NCBI RefSeq assembly: GCF_000372825.1
Contig: NZ_KB910516.1
Coordinates: 2,450,011-2,514,010, forward strand
Reading direction: 5' to 3'
Origin: Methylobacterium sp. 77
Lineage (GTDB): Bacteria; Pseudomonadota; Alphaproteobacteria; Rhizobiales; Beijerinckiaceae
Length of the DNA stretch: 64,000 bases
A program made the translations under genes and the position numbers. Below are positions 28,203-39,248 of this stretch, piece by piece (the first letter of the stretch is position 1; every line of letters begins with the position of its first letter). The notes under the pieces are model-generated. The model was given only the letters and a program-made list of their open reading frames with translations, had not been told where the DNA came from and searched no databases.

Positions 28203-28423
28203 ATGGGATCCGAACTCCGGAATGTCGGGTGGGTTGGTAGCGCGCGAGGCGGCGTCGAGTGCCTCGTCGCATCGTGGCGGCACGGTCTGATAAGGCCGGA
28301 CGCGGCTTATGCAAAGTCCGCACTCGCGGCCTCGTCGAGCGGGATGCGCCCGGAACGTTGCCGATTTGTTGAGGACGCGGATATGCGTGGAACCTATGGT
28401 GCCCTGATGCCGTACCATCGGAC

Positions 28424-29974
28424 ATGATGATGTCGATTGATCCTGCCTCCGACGCCCTTCCCGTCCCCACCGGAGTTCCAGGCCTCGATGAGATCCTGTC
28501 GGGAGGATACGCCGCCCACCGCGCCCACCTGATCGAGGGACGACCGGGCGGAGGCAAGACGACTCTCGGCCTGCAATTCCTCCTCGACGGGCACGCGCAG
28601 GGCGAGCGCAGCCTCTACATCACCCTGTCCGAAAGTAAGCGGGAGCTGCTGTCCGTCGCCGAACGCCATGGCTGGTCGCTGGACGGGATCGATATCTACG
28701 AGCTCGTTCCACCGGAACTCAGCCTCGATTCGGAACAGCAGCAGAGCCTCGTGCATTCGTCCGACCTCGAACTCGGCGAGACCGTGCGGATGGCGCTCGC
28801 CGAGATCGAGCGGGTGAAGCCGAGCCGCGTGGTGTTCGACAGCCTGTCGGAGATCCGGCTGCTGTCGCAGGGTTCCCTGCGCTATCGCCGCCAGGTTCTC
28901 GCGCTGAAAAGCTATTTCCTCCTCAACAACGCCACCGTGCTGATGCTCGACGACCTCAGCGCCGAGGATGACGATCTCAACCTGCATTCGATCAGCCACG
29001 CGGTGATCCGGCTGGAGCAGGTGACGCCGGAATATGGAGCCGCGCGGCGTCGCCTCCACGTCATCAAGATGCGCGGGACGCAGTATCAGGGCGGCTACCA
29101 CGACTTCGTCATCAAGAAGGGCGGGATCAGGACCTATCCGCGCCTCGTCGCCAGCGACCACCATCGCAGCTTCACGAGGGACGTGGTCGAGAGCGGTGTG
29201 CCCGAGCTCGATCGAGTCCTCGGCGGCGGGCTCGACCGGGGGACGACGAGCCTCGTCGTCGGACCGTCGGGAGCGGGCAAATCCACCCTCGCCTTGAGCT
29301 ATCTCATCGCCGGGCTTCGGCGTGGGGAGCGTGGCGTCGTCATCAGCTTCGACGAGACCCGCGGCATCTTCCTGCAGCGGGCGGCCAGCGTCGGGATGCC
29401 GCTCGAAGAGTTCCTCGATTCGGGCCTGCTGCGGATCGAGCAGATCGATCCCGCCGACGTGTCGCCCGGAGATTTCGCCGGCCGCATCCGCGATGCGGTC
29501 GAGAACGAGAGTGCCCGGCTCGTGGTGATCGACAGCCTCACCGGCTACATGAGCGCCATGTCTGGCCAGCCCTATCTGGTCCTGCAGATGCACGAACTGG
29601 TGACCTACCTGAACCAGCAGGGCATCGTCACGATCCTGATCCTCGCCCAGCACGGCATGGTGGGGCGCATGGATTCTCCGGTCGACCTGACCTACGTCAG
29701 CGACACCGTCGTGGTGCTGCGCTTCTTCGAGGCCGCCGGCCGCGTGCGGCGCGCTCTGTCCGTCCTGAAGAAACGGACCGGACCGCACGAGGACACGATC
29801 CGCGAATTCAAGATCGACGCGCGTGGATTGCGGGTGGGAGATCCGCTCCACGATTTCCGCGGCGTCCTGACCGGAGTGCCGACCTATGACGGCAATCGGG
29901 ACGACCTGCTCAACGAACGGACCGGGACGGGCCGCGAGCCCTTGAACAAGCGCGGGCCCGATGCCGCATCGTGA
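28424..29974 (+). CDS. KaiC-like tandem RecA ATPase
   Basis: A 516-residue protein with two KaiC/RadA-type domains. Domain 1 (about 10-250) has GRPGGGKTT with K45; domain 2 (about 255-500) has GPSGAGKST with K286. SES (domain 1) and FDET (domain 2) hold the position of the catalytic glutamates. The C-terminal LSVLKKRTGPHEDTIREFKID matches the KaiC CII tail. By eye, the cyanobacterial KaiC S431/T432 pair aligns with T-Y here. No kaiA or kaiB is in the window. The gene overlaps the next one, an HWE kinase, by 14 bases. It is probably a KaiC-family signalling ATPase rather than a complete clock component. Confidence 0.85.
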   Translation: MMMSIDPASDALPVPTGVPGLDEILSGGYAAHRAHLIEGRPGGGKTTLGLQFLLDGHAQGERSLYITLSESKRELLSVAERHGWSLDGIDIYELVPPELSLDSEQQQSLVHSSDLELGETVRMALAEIERVKPSRVVFDSLSEIRLLSQGSLRYRRQVLALKSYFLLNNATVLMLDDLSAEDDDLNLHSISHAVIRLEQVTPEYGAARRRLHVIKMRGTQYQGGYHDFVIKKGGIRTYPRLVASDHHRSFTRDVVESGVPELDRVLGGGLDRGTTSLVVGPSGAGKSTLALSYLIAGLRRGERGVVISFDETRGIFLQRAASVGMPLEEFLDSGLLRIEQIDPADVSPGDFAGRIRDAVENESARLVVIDSLTGYMSAMSGQPYLVLQMHELVTYLNQQGIVTILILAQHGMVGRMDSPVDLTYVSDTVVVLRFFEAAGRVRRALSVLKKRTGPHEDTIREFKIDARGLRVGDPLHDFRGVLTGVPTYDGNRDDLLNERTGTGREPLNKRGPDAAS

Positions 29975-31001
29975 TCCGATCGTTCACATCCTCGCGCCGG
30001 TGGGTCGCGACGCGAAAGTGGCCATGGCGATCCTGAGCGAGGTCGGCATCGCCTCCGAGATCGTCCCGACCCTCGACGCCCTGGTGGCCGATCTCGACCG
30101 CGCCGCCTGCGCGGTGGTGACGGAGGAAGCGCTGCAGCGCTGGGACCGCAGCGAGATCGCGCTTTGGGTCGAGAGACAGCCGCCCTGGTCAGACTTTCCC
30201 TTCGTGCTTCTGAGCTATCGCGGTGGACCGCCGGACGTGCGGCTGACCGATCTCCTCGGCAATGCGACCGTGCTGGAACGGCCGTTCCACCCGGCGGTGC
30301 TGGCGAACGCGGTCCGCTCGGCCCTACGCGCACGCCGCCGGCAGCGCGAGGTCCAGGTCCATCTGGAAGAGCGCCAGCGGACGCATGAGCGGCAAGCCCT
30401 GCTGATCCGCGAGCTGCATCACCGCGTCAAGAACACGCTCGCCACCGTGCAGGGCTTGCTCGGAGCGACTGCCCGCTCGTCGAACGACGTGAACACGTTT
30501 TACCACTCGTTCTCGGACAGGATCGTATCGCTGGGCAAGACGCACAACCTGCTCACCGAGGATTACTGGCAGACCGCCCCGCTGCGCGAACTCCTCCAGA
30601 ACGAACTCGGCCCATACAATGACGCGTCGGCCGAGCGGATCACCCTCGAGGGACCGGCGATCGAGTTGGCGGCGGATCTCGCGGTGCCCACCGGCATGGC
30701 CATCCACGAACTGACCACCAATGCGGCCAAGCATGGTGCGTTGTCGGTACCGTCCGGGCGGATCACGGTGTGCTGGAGCATCGATCGACGGGAGGGCGAC
30801 CGGGTGCTCGACCTCGGCTGGAAGGAAAGCGGCGGCCCCGCCGTCAAGACGCCCGAGCGGCGCGGCTTCGGCTCGACGCTGCTCCAGCGCGTCCTCGCGC
30901 AGCAATGCAATGCCGAGGTGACCATCGCCTACGAGGCCGACGGCCTGCAATTCCGCATGGTCGCGCCCCTGCGGGACGACAGGCTGGTGCCGGCCTACTG
31001 A
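29961..31001 (+). CDS. HWE-family histidine kinase with degenerate receiver
   Basis: A 346-residue soluble kinase. The kinase part begins at about 145 with ALLIRELHHRVKNTLATVQGLL (phospho-acceptor H154). The ATPase domain has MAIHELTTNAAKHGAL and the W-x-E motif GWKESGGP that names the HWE family. The N-terminal 120 residues fold-pattern like a receiver (VHILAPVG..), but the strand that should end in the acceptor Asp reads CAVVTEEAL, so it is a pseudo-receiver. The start lies inside the end of the KaiC-like gene, so the two proteins are coupled and likely partners. Confidence 0.87.
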   Translation: MPHRDPIVHILAPVGRDAKVAMAILSEVGIASEIVPTLDALVADLDRAACAVVTEEALQRWDRSEIALWVERQPPWSDFPFVLLSYRGGPPDVRLTDLLGNATVLERPFHPAVLANAVRSALRARRRQREVQVHLEERQRTHERQALLIRELHHRVKNTLATVQGLLGATARSSNDVNTFYHSFSDRIVSLGKTHNLLTEDYWQTAPLRELLQNELGPYNDASAERITLEGPAIELAADLAVPTGMAIHELTTNAAKHGALSVPSGRITVCWSIDRREGDRVLDLGWKESGGPAVKTPERRGFGSTLLQRVLAQQCNAEVTIAYEADGLQFRMVAPLRDDRLVPAY

Positions 31002-31011
31002 CGCGCCCGGC

Positions 31012-31398
31012 TCAGGATTTCACGATCCGGTCGAGGCGGCCGTTGACGAAGAAGTACAGCTCCTTCGCCCCCGGCTCGCTGTAGAGAACCTGAACCTCGC
31101 GGCCCGAACGCCCCTCTCCGACCAGGACGTCCGTCGGCGGCTTGGCCTTCAGGCGGACGAGATCGCATTCGCCGATCCCGGTCTCGATCGCGCTCACCGA
31201 GCCCGGCGCGGTCTGGGTGCAGGTCCCATCCGGGTTGAGCACCGGCCCCGTGACGCTCGGCGAGGGAGGCGGGGCGACGACGACTTTCGCCTGGACCGAC
31301 ACCGGAGCGTCGCGCTCGCTGGTCGTGCAGGCGCCGAGAAGAACGAGGGTCGCCAAACTGGCAGCGGCGATCGCGGGGTGAGGCGAAAGATTCGTCAA
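31012..31398 (-). CDS. Small lipoprotein
   Basis: The 128-residue predicted lipoprotein starts at a TTG (31398) that overlaps the stop codon of the peptidase gene (TTGA). This start gives a clean lipoprotein signal, TNLSPHPAIAAASLATLVLLGAC, with lipobox LLGAC and the lipidated Cys near residue 24. The mature part has a Pro/Val-rich stretch and a compact C-terminal domain with two cysteines (GTCTQ.. GECDLVRLK) and EVQVLYSEPGAKELYFFVNGRLDRI. No family is recognised. Coupling to the S10 peptidase gene suggests a shared envelope role. Confidence 0.65.
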   Translation of the reverse strand: MTNLSPHPAIAAASLATLVLLGACTTSERDAPVSVQAKVVVAPPPSPSVTGPVLNPDGTCTQTAPGSVSAIETGIGECDLVRLKAKPPTDVLVGEGRSGREVQVLYSEPGAKELYFFVNGRLDRIVKS

Positions 31399-33059
31399 TT
31401 CACGTCTTTCGATGGGCTGGACCGGGCCTTCAGTGCCGCCGCGTAGAGATCGGACGCATCCTTGTGGAAGGCGGCGCGGGAATCGGGACGCGAATAGAAC
31501 ATATGGCCGCCCGGATACACCGCGAGTTCGATCCGCTTGCCGCCGCCAAGCGCCGGCAGCTGGTCGATGAGGAGCTTCGAGGTGAAGTACGGCGTCACGA
31601 GGTCGGTGAAGCCATGGGCGACGAGGACGCGCAGATTGCCGTCGAGGGCCATGGCGCCGCGCAATGCCCCCAGTGATTCCGGCGCCATTCGTCCGCCGCC
31701 CCATCCCCAGCCCCGGCTGACCGAGCCGTTGAGGAGTTCGTAGCGCAGGTCGGGCACGCGGTAGTTCAGCTTCGTGCCGTAGAGATCGATCATGGCGCTC
31801 GTCAGCGGCGCCTGCATGGCGGTGAGGAGCGGGTCCTCGAAGCCGGAGAAGGTCGCGGCCGGGTCCGGGTCCCATCCGGTAATGCCGGTGTCGTAGGCGC
31901 TGGCGACGCGGCCCTCGTCCCGGCCAATCTCGCGCTGGACACTGCTCGCGTTCAGGCGCCCGGCCTGACGGCGGACGAAATCGGGATCGAGGCCGGTGAT
32001 GGCGCCGACCCTGTCGCCGAGGCGCGCGATGGCGGCCCGATCGGCCGGTCCCTTCAGGAGATCGGCCAGGTACTCGCCGGTGGCGTAGGCCTCCGTCTCA
32101 GCCAATGCCGCCCTGCTCGGCGTGCCGCCCGCCCGCTCGATGGCGGCGGCGGCGAAGGACGGCAGTTTCGTCACGTGTCCCCACGGGGTCGTCCGGGGCG
32201 ATTGCAGCCAAGCGAAATCGAGCACCGGCGACAGCAGGACCATGCCCGACAGGCCGATGCCGATCTCCTCCTGCAGCTTGGCCGCGATGAGAGGCCCGCG
32301 GAAGCCGCCATAGCTTTCGCCGACATAGAATTTCGGCGCCGCGATCCGGTCGTTGGTGCGGAGCCAGCGGGCGATGGCCGAGGCCAGGACCGACGCGTCC
32401 GCATCGACGTTCCAGTAGCGCTTGGCATCGCCATCGGCCGAGCGGCTGTATCCGGTGCCCACGGGATCGAGGAAGACGAGATCGGTGAAATCGAGCCAGG
32501 TGCCGTCGTTCGGGATCAGGCTCACGGAGGTCGAGGGGCTGATGCTGGTTCCGCCGAGGGGCAGGCGCCAGGGGCCGATCGCGCCGATGTTGAGATAGGC
32601 CGAGGCGGCTCCGGGACCGCCATTGACCGCGAAGGTGACCGGCCGCTCCGTCTCGCTCCGGTCGGCGAGGCGATAGGCGATGAAGGCGATCTCGGCCTGG
32701 AGCTTGCCGCCCTCGTCCACCAGGGGCAGGCTGCCGGCGGTGGCGGTGAAGCGCAGAATCCGCCCGCCCGGCAGGGTGACGCTGTGCTCGGTGGTGACGT
32801 CGGGAGGAAGCTTGCGCCCCTCCGGTCCTCGTTGCTCGGCGGCGCGCCGCTCAGGTGGCTTGTCGGCGCCATGCGGCGCCTGCGCGATCGCCGGTTGGGC
32901 GGTGACGAGCAGGAGAGCGGACAGAGCGAGCAAGATTCGCTCGAGAACGAGCCGCTTGCCGATTGCTCTCGGCTTGCTCCGATGGTTCGCGGAGATCGAG
33001 CCCGATCGAACGGTCCCATCGCGCCGGATCGGGTCTGAGAGTGTCGAACCTCGGATCAT
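31395..33059 (-). CDS. Secreted S10 serine carboxypeptidase
   Basis: The 554-residue alpha/beta hydrolase belongs to peptidase family S10. The nucleophile motif is GESYGGFRGP; the oxyanion segment is NGGPGAASAYLNIGAIGP; VFLDPVGTGYSRS is a family hallmark. The C-terminal histidine is in VAHGFTDLVTPY or YPGGHMFYS. A hydrophobic export signal (LERILLALSALLLVTAQPAIA) starts about 40 residues in from ATG 33059, so the true start may be further downstream. S10 enzymes cleave C-terminal residues; bacterial secreted members are common in soil alphaproteobacteria. Confidence 0.88.
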   Translation of the reverse strand: MIRGSTLSDPIRRDGTVRSGSISANHRSKPRAIGKRLVLERILLALSALLLVTAQPAIAQAPHGADKPPERRAAEQRGPEGRKLPPDVTTEHSVTLPGGRILRFTATAGSLPLVDEGGKLQAEIAFIAYRLADRSETERPVTFAVNGGPGAASAYLNIGAIGPWRLPLGGTSISPSTSVSLIPNDGTWLDFTDLVFLDPVGTGYSRSADGDAKRYWNVDADASVLASAIARWLRTNDRIAAPKFYVGESYGGFRGPLIAAKLQEEIGIGLSGMVLLSPVLDFAWLQSPRTTPWGHVTKLPSFAAAAIERAGGTPSRAALAETEAYATGEYLADLLKGPADRAAIARLGDRVGAITGLDPDFVRRQAGRLNASSVQREIGRDEGRVASAYDTGITGWDPDPAATFSGFEDPLLTAMQAPLTSAMIDLYGTKLNYRVPDLRYELLNGSVSRGWGWGGGRMAPESLGALRGAMALDGNLRVLVAHGFTDLVTPYFTSKLLIDQLPALGGGKRIELAVYPGGHMFYSRPDSRAAFHKDASDLYAAALKARSSPSKDVN

Positions 33060-33099
33060 GCATCTCCCTTTGCGCTGATGGGGTGGACCGCGATCCCGG

Positions 33100-33552
33100 T
33101 CACGCCTTCTTCTGCCAGCGCCCGGATTCATCCTGCTGCCAGTAGGCGATGGTATGGCCGGCCTCCTTCGCCTGCTTCCACTGCGCGCGCGCGCCGAGAA
33201 GCGCATCCTGGTCGTTGCCGTCGAACAGGATGCAGATGCGCTGGTACGCGGAGGCATCGGTCGGAAGCGGCGCACCGTCCACGAGAAACCGGATGGCGGC
33301 GGCGTTAGGATTGGTATCCTGCAGCGTCAGAACGACGGGCTGGCTCGCCGCCTGCGGATCCCGGTCGGTACCGTGAGGCAGGAAGCTGTCGTCGCTATAG
33401 GTCCAGAGATGGTCGTCGAGCGCTTGCAGCCGCTCTTCGCCCGACGCCTGGATCGCCGCGCGCCATTGGCGCTCCAGAGAACGCTCGACGAGGTTCGGCA
33501 GGACCTTCTCGAGGGGCTGCTGCTGGAGATGATAGAACAGGATCTCGGTCAC
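33100..33552 (-). CDS. holC: DNA polymerase III chi subunit
   Basis: The 150-residue protein matches HolC, the clamp-loader subunit that binds single-strand DNA-binding protein. Blocks: MTEILFYHLQQQPLEKVLPNLVERSLERQWRAAIQ, DDHLWTYSDDSFLPHGT, QPVVLTLQDTNPNAAAIRFLVDGA and RICILFDGNDQDAL. The start is GTG 33552; the frame is open upstream but only this start gives the family N terminus. It sits between the S10 peptidase and the ATP-grasp gene with 40-50 base gaps and probably has its own promoter. Confidence 0.9.
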   Translation of the reverse strand: MTEILFYHLQQQPLEKVLPNLVERSLERQWRAAIQASGEERLQALDDHLWTYSDDSFLPHGTDRDPQAASQPVVLTLQDTNPNAAAIRFLVDGAPLPTDASAYQRICILFDGNDQDALLGARAQWKQAKEAGHTIAYWQQDESGRWQKKA

Positions 33553-33604
33553 GCCGCGCAGGATAGGCCAATGCCGCGGTTTTGAAAGCGACGGGTTGCC
33601 GCTC

Positions 33605-34774
33605 TCAGTCGGGCGCGATGAAATGCGGGACGAACAGGGCGGCATTGCCGGTGATCGGGCTCGCCCCCTCGCGGATGCAGAGCCCCGCCGGCTCATCGCC
33701 CACGATCCATGAACCGATGACGGGGCGCCGGCCATCGAAATCGGGCAGCTCGGCCAGGGCCTGACGCACATGGCGCCCGCCGCTATAGGGGCCGTATTCC
33801 TGTGCCAGGACGGCTCCGTCGCGCAGGACGAGGATGTTCGCGCCTTCTCGCGAAACCAGCGGCTTCTTCACGAAGGACGTCCCCAGCGAGGCCTTTCGAG
33901 GATCGTCCTCGAAATAGGCCTGCAGCAGATTCGGGTGTCCGGGCTCGCGGGCATGGAGATGGGCCAACATCCCCTTGTTCGACAGGACGGCCTTCCAGGG
34001 CGGTTCGAGGAAACGCGTCGTGGTCCGGTCGAGCCTCCCTCCGAAGGCATCGGCGAAGGCCCATTCCCAGGGGTAGAGCTTGAACAGCCTCAAGATCGGC
34101 GCACCGACGCGATCGACGAAGCGACCCTCCTCGTCCCGTCCGATATCCGAGATGTCGAGGAACCGCGTAGCGAGCCCGGCCTGGCGCGCGCAATCCTCCA
34201 GATAGGCCACCGTGCCGCGATCCTCGGGCGCATCGGCATAGGCGGTGAAGGCCAGCGTGCCGTCGCCGCGCAAGGCGCGAAAGCGGTCGACCAGCTTCGT
34301 GTGGACGGAGTTGAACTGATCGGCACCCTCAGGCAGCGAACCGGATCGAAGCCCCTCTTCCAGCCAGAGCCATTGAAAGACGCCGGTCTCGTAAAGCGCC
34401 GTCGGCGTATCGGCATTGTATTCGAGGAGCTTCGCCGGGCCGGCACTTTCGCCGCCATAGGAGAAGTCGATGCGGCCGTAGAGGGACGGGTCCCCCCGCT
34501 TCCAGCTGGTGCGGATGGCGTCCCAGGCCCGCTCGGGAATATCGAGCGAGGAGAGGATGCGTTCGTCCTCGACCGCGTCGGCGACGAAGGCAAGGCAGAG
34601 GGCATGGATCTCCGCGCTCGGCTCCTCGAGATCGCGCTCGATCTCGGCGAGGGAGAAGGCGTAGGCGTGGCTCTCCGACCAGTACGGCGCGCCATCGATC
34701 GTGTGGAAGGTGAAGCCGTTCCGGCGGGCGATGTCCCGCCAGTCCGGCCGTTCCCGAACCGCGATGCGCCGCAT
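33605..34774 (-). CDS. YjfC/YgiC-like ATP-grasp (glutathionylspermidine synthase-type) enzyme
   Basis: A 389-residue pre-ATP-grasp/ATP-grasp protein of the glutathionylspermidine synthase C-terminal family. Typical blocks: LLEYNADTPTALYETGVFQWLWLEEG, RLFKLYPWEWAFADAFG, PPWKAVLSNKGMLAHLHAREPGHPNLLQAYFEDD, VKKPLVSREGANI and IGSWIVGDEPAGLCIREG. It should form an amide or peptide bond using ATP, but E. coli YgiC/YjfC have no settled substrate. Its ATG at 34774 overlaps the stop of the YjfM-like gene by one base. It completes a DUF350 / DUF1190 / ATP-grasp trio. Confidence 0.87.
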   Translation of the reverse strand: MRRIAVRERPDWRDIARRNGFTFHTIDGAPYWSESHAYAFSLAEIERDLEEPSAEIHALCLAFVADAVEDERILSSLDIPERAWDAIRTSWKRGDPSLYGRIDFSYGGESAGPAKLLEYNADTPTALYETGVFQWLWLEEGLRSGSLPEGADQFNSVHTKLVDRFRALRGDGTLAFTAYADAPEDRGTVAYLEDCARQAGLATRFLDISDIGRDEEGRFVDRVGAPILRLFKLYPWEWAFADAFGGRLDRTTTRFLEPPWKAVLSNKGMLAHLHAREPGHPNLLQAYFEDDPRKASLGTSFVKKPLVSREGANILVLRDGAVLAQEYGPYSGGRHVRQALAELPDFDGRRPVIGSWIVGDEPAGLCIREGASPITGNAALFVPHFIAPD

Positions 34775-35415
34775 CAGCCGCCGCTCCCGTGGCCCGACCC
34801 GCCATGCGACGAGAACGAACGACCGGTGCTGCCGAAGCCGCCGAAGGCGACCTTGCGCACCGCCGACGAGGCCACGCGGGCGCTCGATGACGTACCGGCC
34901 GACGAGGTGACGATACGGCCGCCCCATCCGGTGCAGTAGCCTCCGCCGCTCGCGCCGGCGCCGGTGCCGCTGGCAGTCCGCTCCTGTGGGGCGTGATCGT
35001 AGACCGGCTGCGGTTCGAGCTCCTGGCTCCTCCTGCGACCGATCACGTATCCCGCCATCATCGGCACGAACTTGCCGGTCGCGCTCGCGGCGACGCTTTC
35101 ACCGAACAGACAATGCCGGGCGCCGTGATGCGCCTCGCAATCGAGCAACGTGGCGTAGCGCGGTGCGGATTCGGGATAGGCGCCGCCGGCGGTGAGATAC
35201 TCGCTCCGGCAATCCGCTACCGACCGGATGCGTCCGGCGATGCAGGCGTCCGGATTCGCGTAGACGAGGACGTCTTCCTCGTTCTGCGACGGATCGAGAT
35301 GACCGAGCCCGATGGCGGCGGCTCCGGCGCCGGCGAGCATGACGAGGGTGACCGTCTGCGAGCGCATCCTGCGCGGCTGTTTCACGGGTGTCGACGTCTC
35401 GGCCTCGGATGGCAT
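34774..35415 (-). CDS. DUF1190 (YgiB/YjfM-like) protein
   Basis: A 213-residue protein with one hydrophobic helix near the N terminus (VTLVMLAGAGAAAIGLGHL) and then a DUF1190 region: YANPDACIAGRIRSVADCRSEYLTAGGAYPESAPRYATLLDCEAHHGARHC, with four cysteines in family positions. The C-terminal third is Gly/Ser-rich and ends GGFGSTGRSFSSHGGSGHGSGG. It is coupled to the ATP-grasp gene by a one-base overlap, as ygiB-ygiC and yjfM-yjfC are in E. coli. The Cys/Gly/Ser-rich protein could be a substrate or anchor for that enzyme; function is unproven. Confidence 0.85.
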   Translation of the reverse strand: MPSEAETSTPVKQPRRMRSQTVTLVMLAGAGAAAIGLGHLDPSQNEEDVLVYANPDACIAGRIRSVADCRSEYLTAGGAYPESAPRYATLLDCEAHHGARHCLFGESVAASATGKFVPMMAGYVIGRRRSQELEPQPVYDHAPQERTASGTGAGASGGGYCTGWGGRIVTSSAGTSSSARVASSAVRKVAFGGFGSTGRSFSSHGGSGHGSGG

Positions 35416-35535
35416 CCTGATCGGGATCGTCTCACGACGACCCTCTCCCTCACGGCACGATGCCGCATCTCAGAAGATGTAGGAACGAGCTTGACGGTTG
35501 AAAACCGTCGATCCGCAAAATTGCGCAGCGCCGGC

Positions 35536-35934
35536 TCAATAGGTCATCGAGGCCGCGTCCACGATGCCGCCGGCCAGGGACGCGGCGGCGAGCAGGATGG
35601 AGGCCGCGATCTCACCGGCCTCGATGCGCCGCGACAGGTCCGGCAGGATCAGCCGCACGACGAAATAGACCAGGATCTGGACGATGAGCGCGACGAGCCC
35701 CCAGATGATGCAATCCAGGATCGACTGCGCGTTGTAGATCGCGACCGAAAGCGGCAGCGTGTAGCCGATGAGGCTTCCGCCGAGGGCAATCGCGGCGGCG
35801 GCGTTGTTCGCGCGGATCAGGGCGATCTCGCGATGCGACGTCGCCGACAGGTAGACCGCGAGATAGATCGCGACGAGGCCGAACGCTGCCGCGACGTAGG
35901 CGAGGAAGGCGGGCAGACCCGAAATCGAGACCAT
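35536..35934 (-). CDS. DUF350 (YjfL-like) membrane protein
   Basis: A 132-residue membrane protein with four hydrophobic segments in two related halves (FLAYVAAAFGLVAIYLAVYLSA and YTLPLSVAIYNAQSILDCIIWGLVALIVQILVYFVVRLI), the DUF350 layout. It is the first member of a trio with the DUF1190 and ATP-grasp genes (YjfL-YjfM-YjfC-like order), separated from the former by 120 bases. It lies 16 bases downstream of pyrG on the same strand and could be read through from it. No function has been established for the family that I can name with confidence. Confidence 0.85.
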   Translation of the reverse strand: MVSISGLPAFLAYVAAAFGLVAIYLAVYLSATSHREIALIRANNAAAAIALGGSLIGYTLPLSVAIYNAQSILDCIIWGLVALIVQILVYFVVRLILPDLSRRIEAGEIAASILLAAASLAGGIVDAASMTY

Positions 35935-35950
35935 TCTGCCCGTCTTCCCC

Positions 35951-38139
<2,189 letters not shown>

Positions 38140-38291
38140 GTCGATTCAGTCCGATGTTCCTGGTCCGAGAACCACGGGGGCCGCGCGCCGGCGGCCGACG
38201 AGGTCCGCCGAGGAACGTCCGCAAAGCGCAGGCTCCTACACGAGATGGTGTCTCGCGCCAAATCCTGCAGGGGGTATTCGCGGTGATCGTA

Positions 38292-39053
38292 TCAGGCGTA
38301 GGCCGACGCGATCCCCAGGAAATCGGCGGCGACGAGGCTCGCGCCACCCACCAATGCGCCGTCGACATTCTCGACCGCCATCAATTCGCGGGCGTTGCCG
38401 GGCTTCACCGAGCCGCCATAGAGGATGCGGACCTTCTGCGCTTCCGCGCCGATGAGCTGGCCGAGCATCTCGCGCAAGGAGGCATGGACCTCGGCGATGT
38501 CGGATGGGGTCGGGGTCAAGCCGGTGCCGATCGCCCAGACCGGCTCGTAGGCGATGACAGTGTCGGTCGCTTTGGCGCCTTTCGGGACACCGATGGCGAG
38601 CTGGGCGCGGACGATGTCGAGGGCGCGGCCCTCCTCGCGCTCTTCCTGCGTCTCGCCGACGCAGATGATGCCGCAGAGACCCGCGCGGCGGGCGCCGAGC
38701 GCCTTGGCGTGCACGCCGTCATCGGTCTCGTGGTGATAGGCGCGCCGTTCGGAATGTCCGACGATGACGTAGCTGGCGCCGAGATCGGCCAGCATTTCGG
38801 CGGAGATGCTGCCGGTGAAGGCGCCGCTGGCCTTGGCATGGAGGTTCTGGCCGCCGATCGACACGGCCGACCCGTAGACGGCCGCCACGCAGGACGAGAT
38901 CAGCGTCGAGGGCGGGCAGATCAGGACGTCGATCCGGGAGGAGAGATCGGGGGACAGCCCGTCACGGATGGCTTCGACCACCGGCACGGAGCTGCGCAGG
39001 CCGTTCATCTTCCAGTTGCCGGCGATCAGCGGCCGCCGTCCCGACTTCGACAT
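38292..39053 (-). CDS. tpiA: Triosephosphate isomerase
   Basis: The 253-residue TIM-barrel enzyme interconverts dihydroxyacetone phosphate and glyceraldehyde 3-phosphate. Catalytic blocks: IAGNWKMNG (Lys), [10 protein letters not shown] (His), [16 protein letters not shown] (Glu and flexible loop) and [12 protein letters not shown] (phosphate binding). Length is normal. It is divergent from the PpiD-like gene with about 195 bases between the starts. Confidence 0.97.
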   Translation of the reverse strand: MSKSGRRPLIAGNWKMNGLRSSVPVVEAIRDGLSPDLSSRIDVLICPPSTLISSCVAAVYGSAVSIGGQNLHAKASGAFTGSISAEMLADLGASYVIVGHSERRAYHHETDDGVHAKALGARRAGLCGIICVGETQEEREEGRALDIVRAQLAIGVPKGAKATDTVIAYEPVWAIGTGLTPTPSDIAEVHASLREMLGQLIGAEAQKVRILYGGSVKPGNARELMAVENVDGALVGGASLVAADFLGIASAYA

Positions 39054-39248
39054 GCGTATCCCTCGTCATCACATGGTGGTGGTCCGGCATCACCGGATCG
39101 TGAGCGGGGCCGTAACAGAGCCGACTTGCCGGCGCAAACATGGCCTCGCGGATTCGACCGGCCTTTGCTGGCGCGTGCGGATAGTCTATCGCGGGCGGCT
39201 TGGAGCCCTGCCCCGGCAGGCCATCACGACGGATTTTCGAACCTTCCG

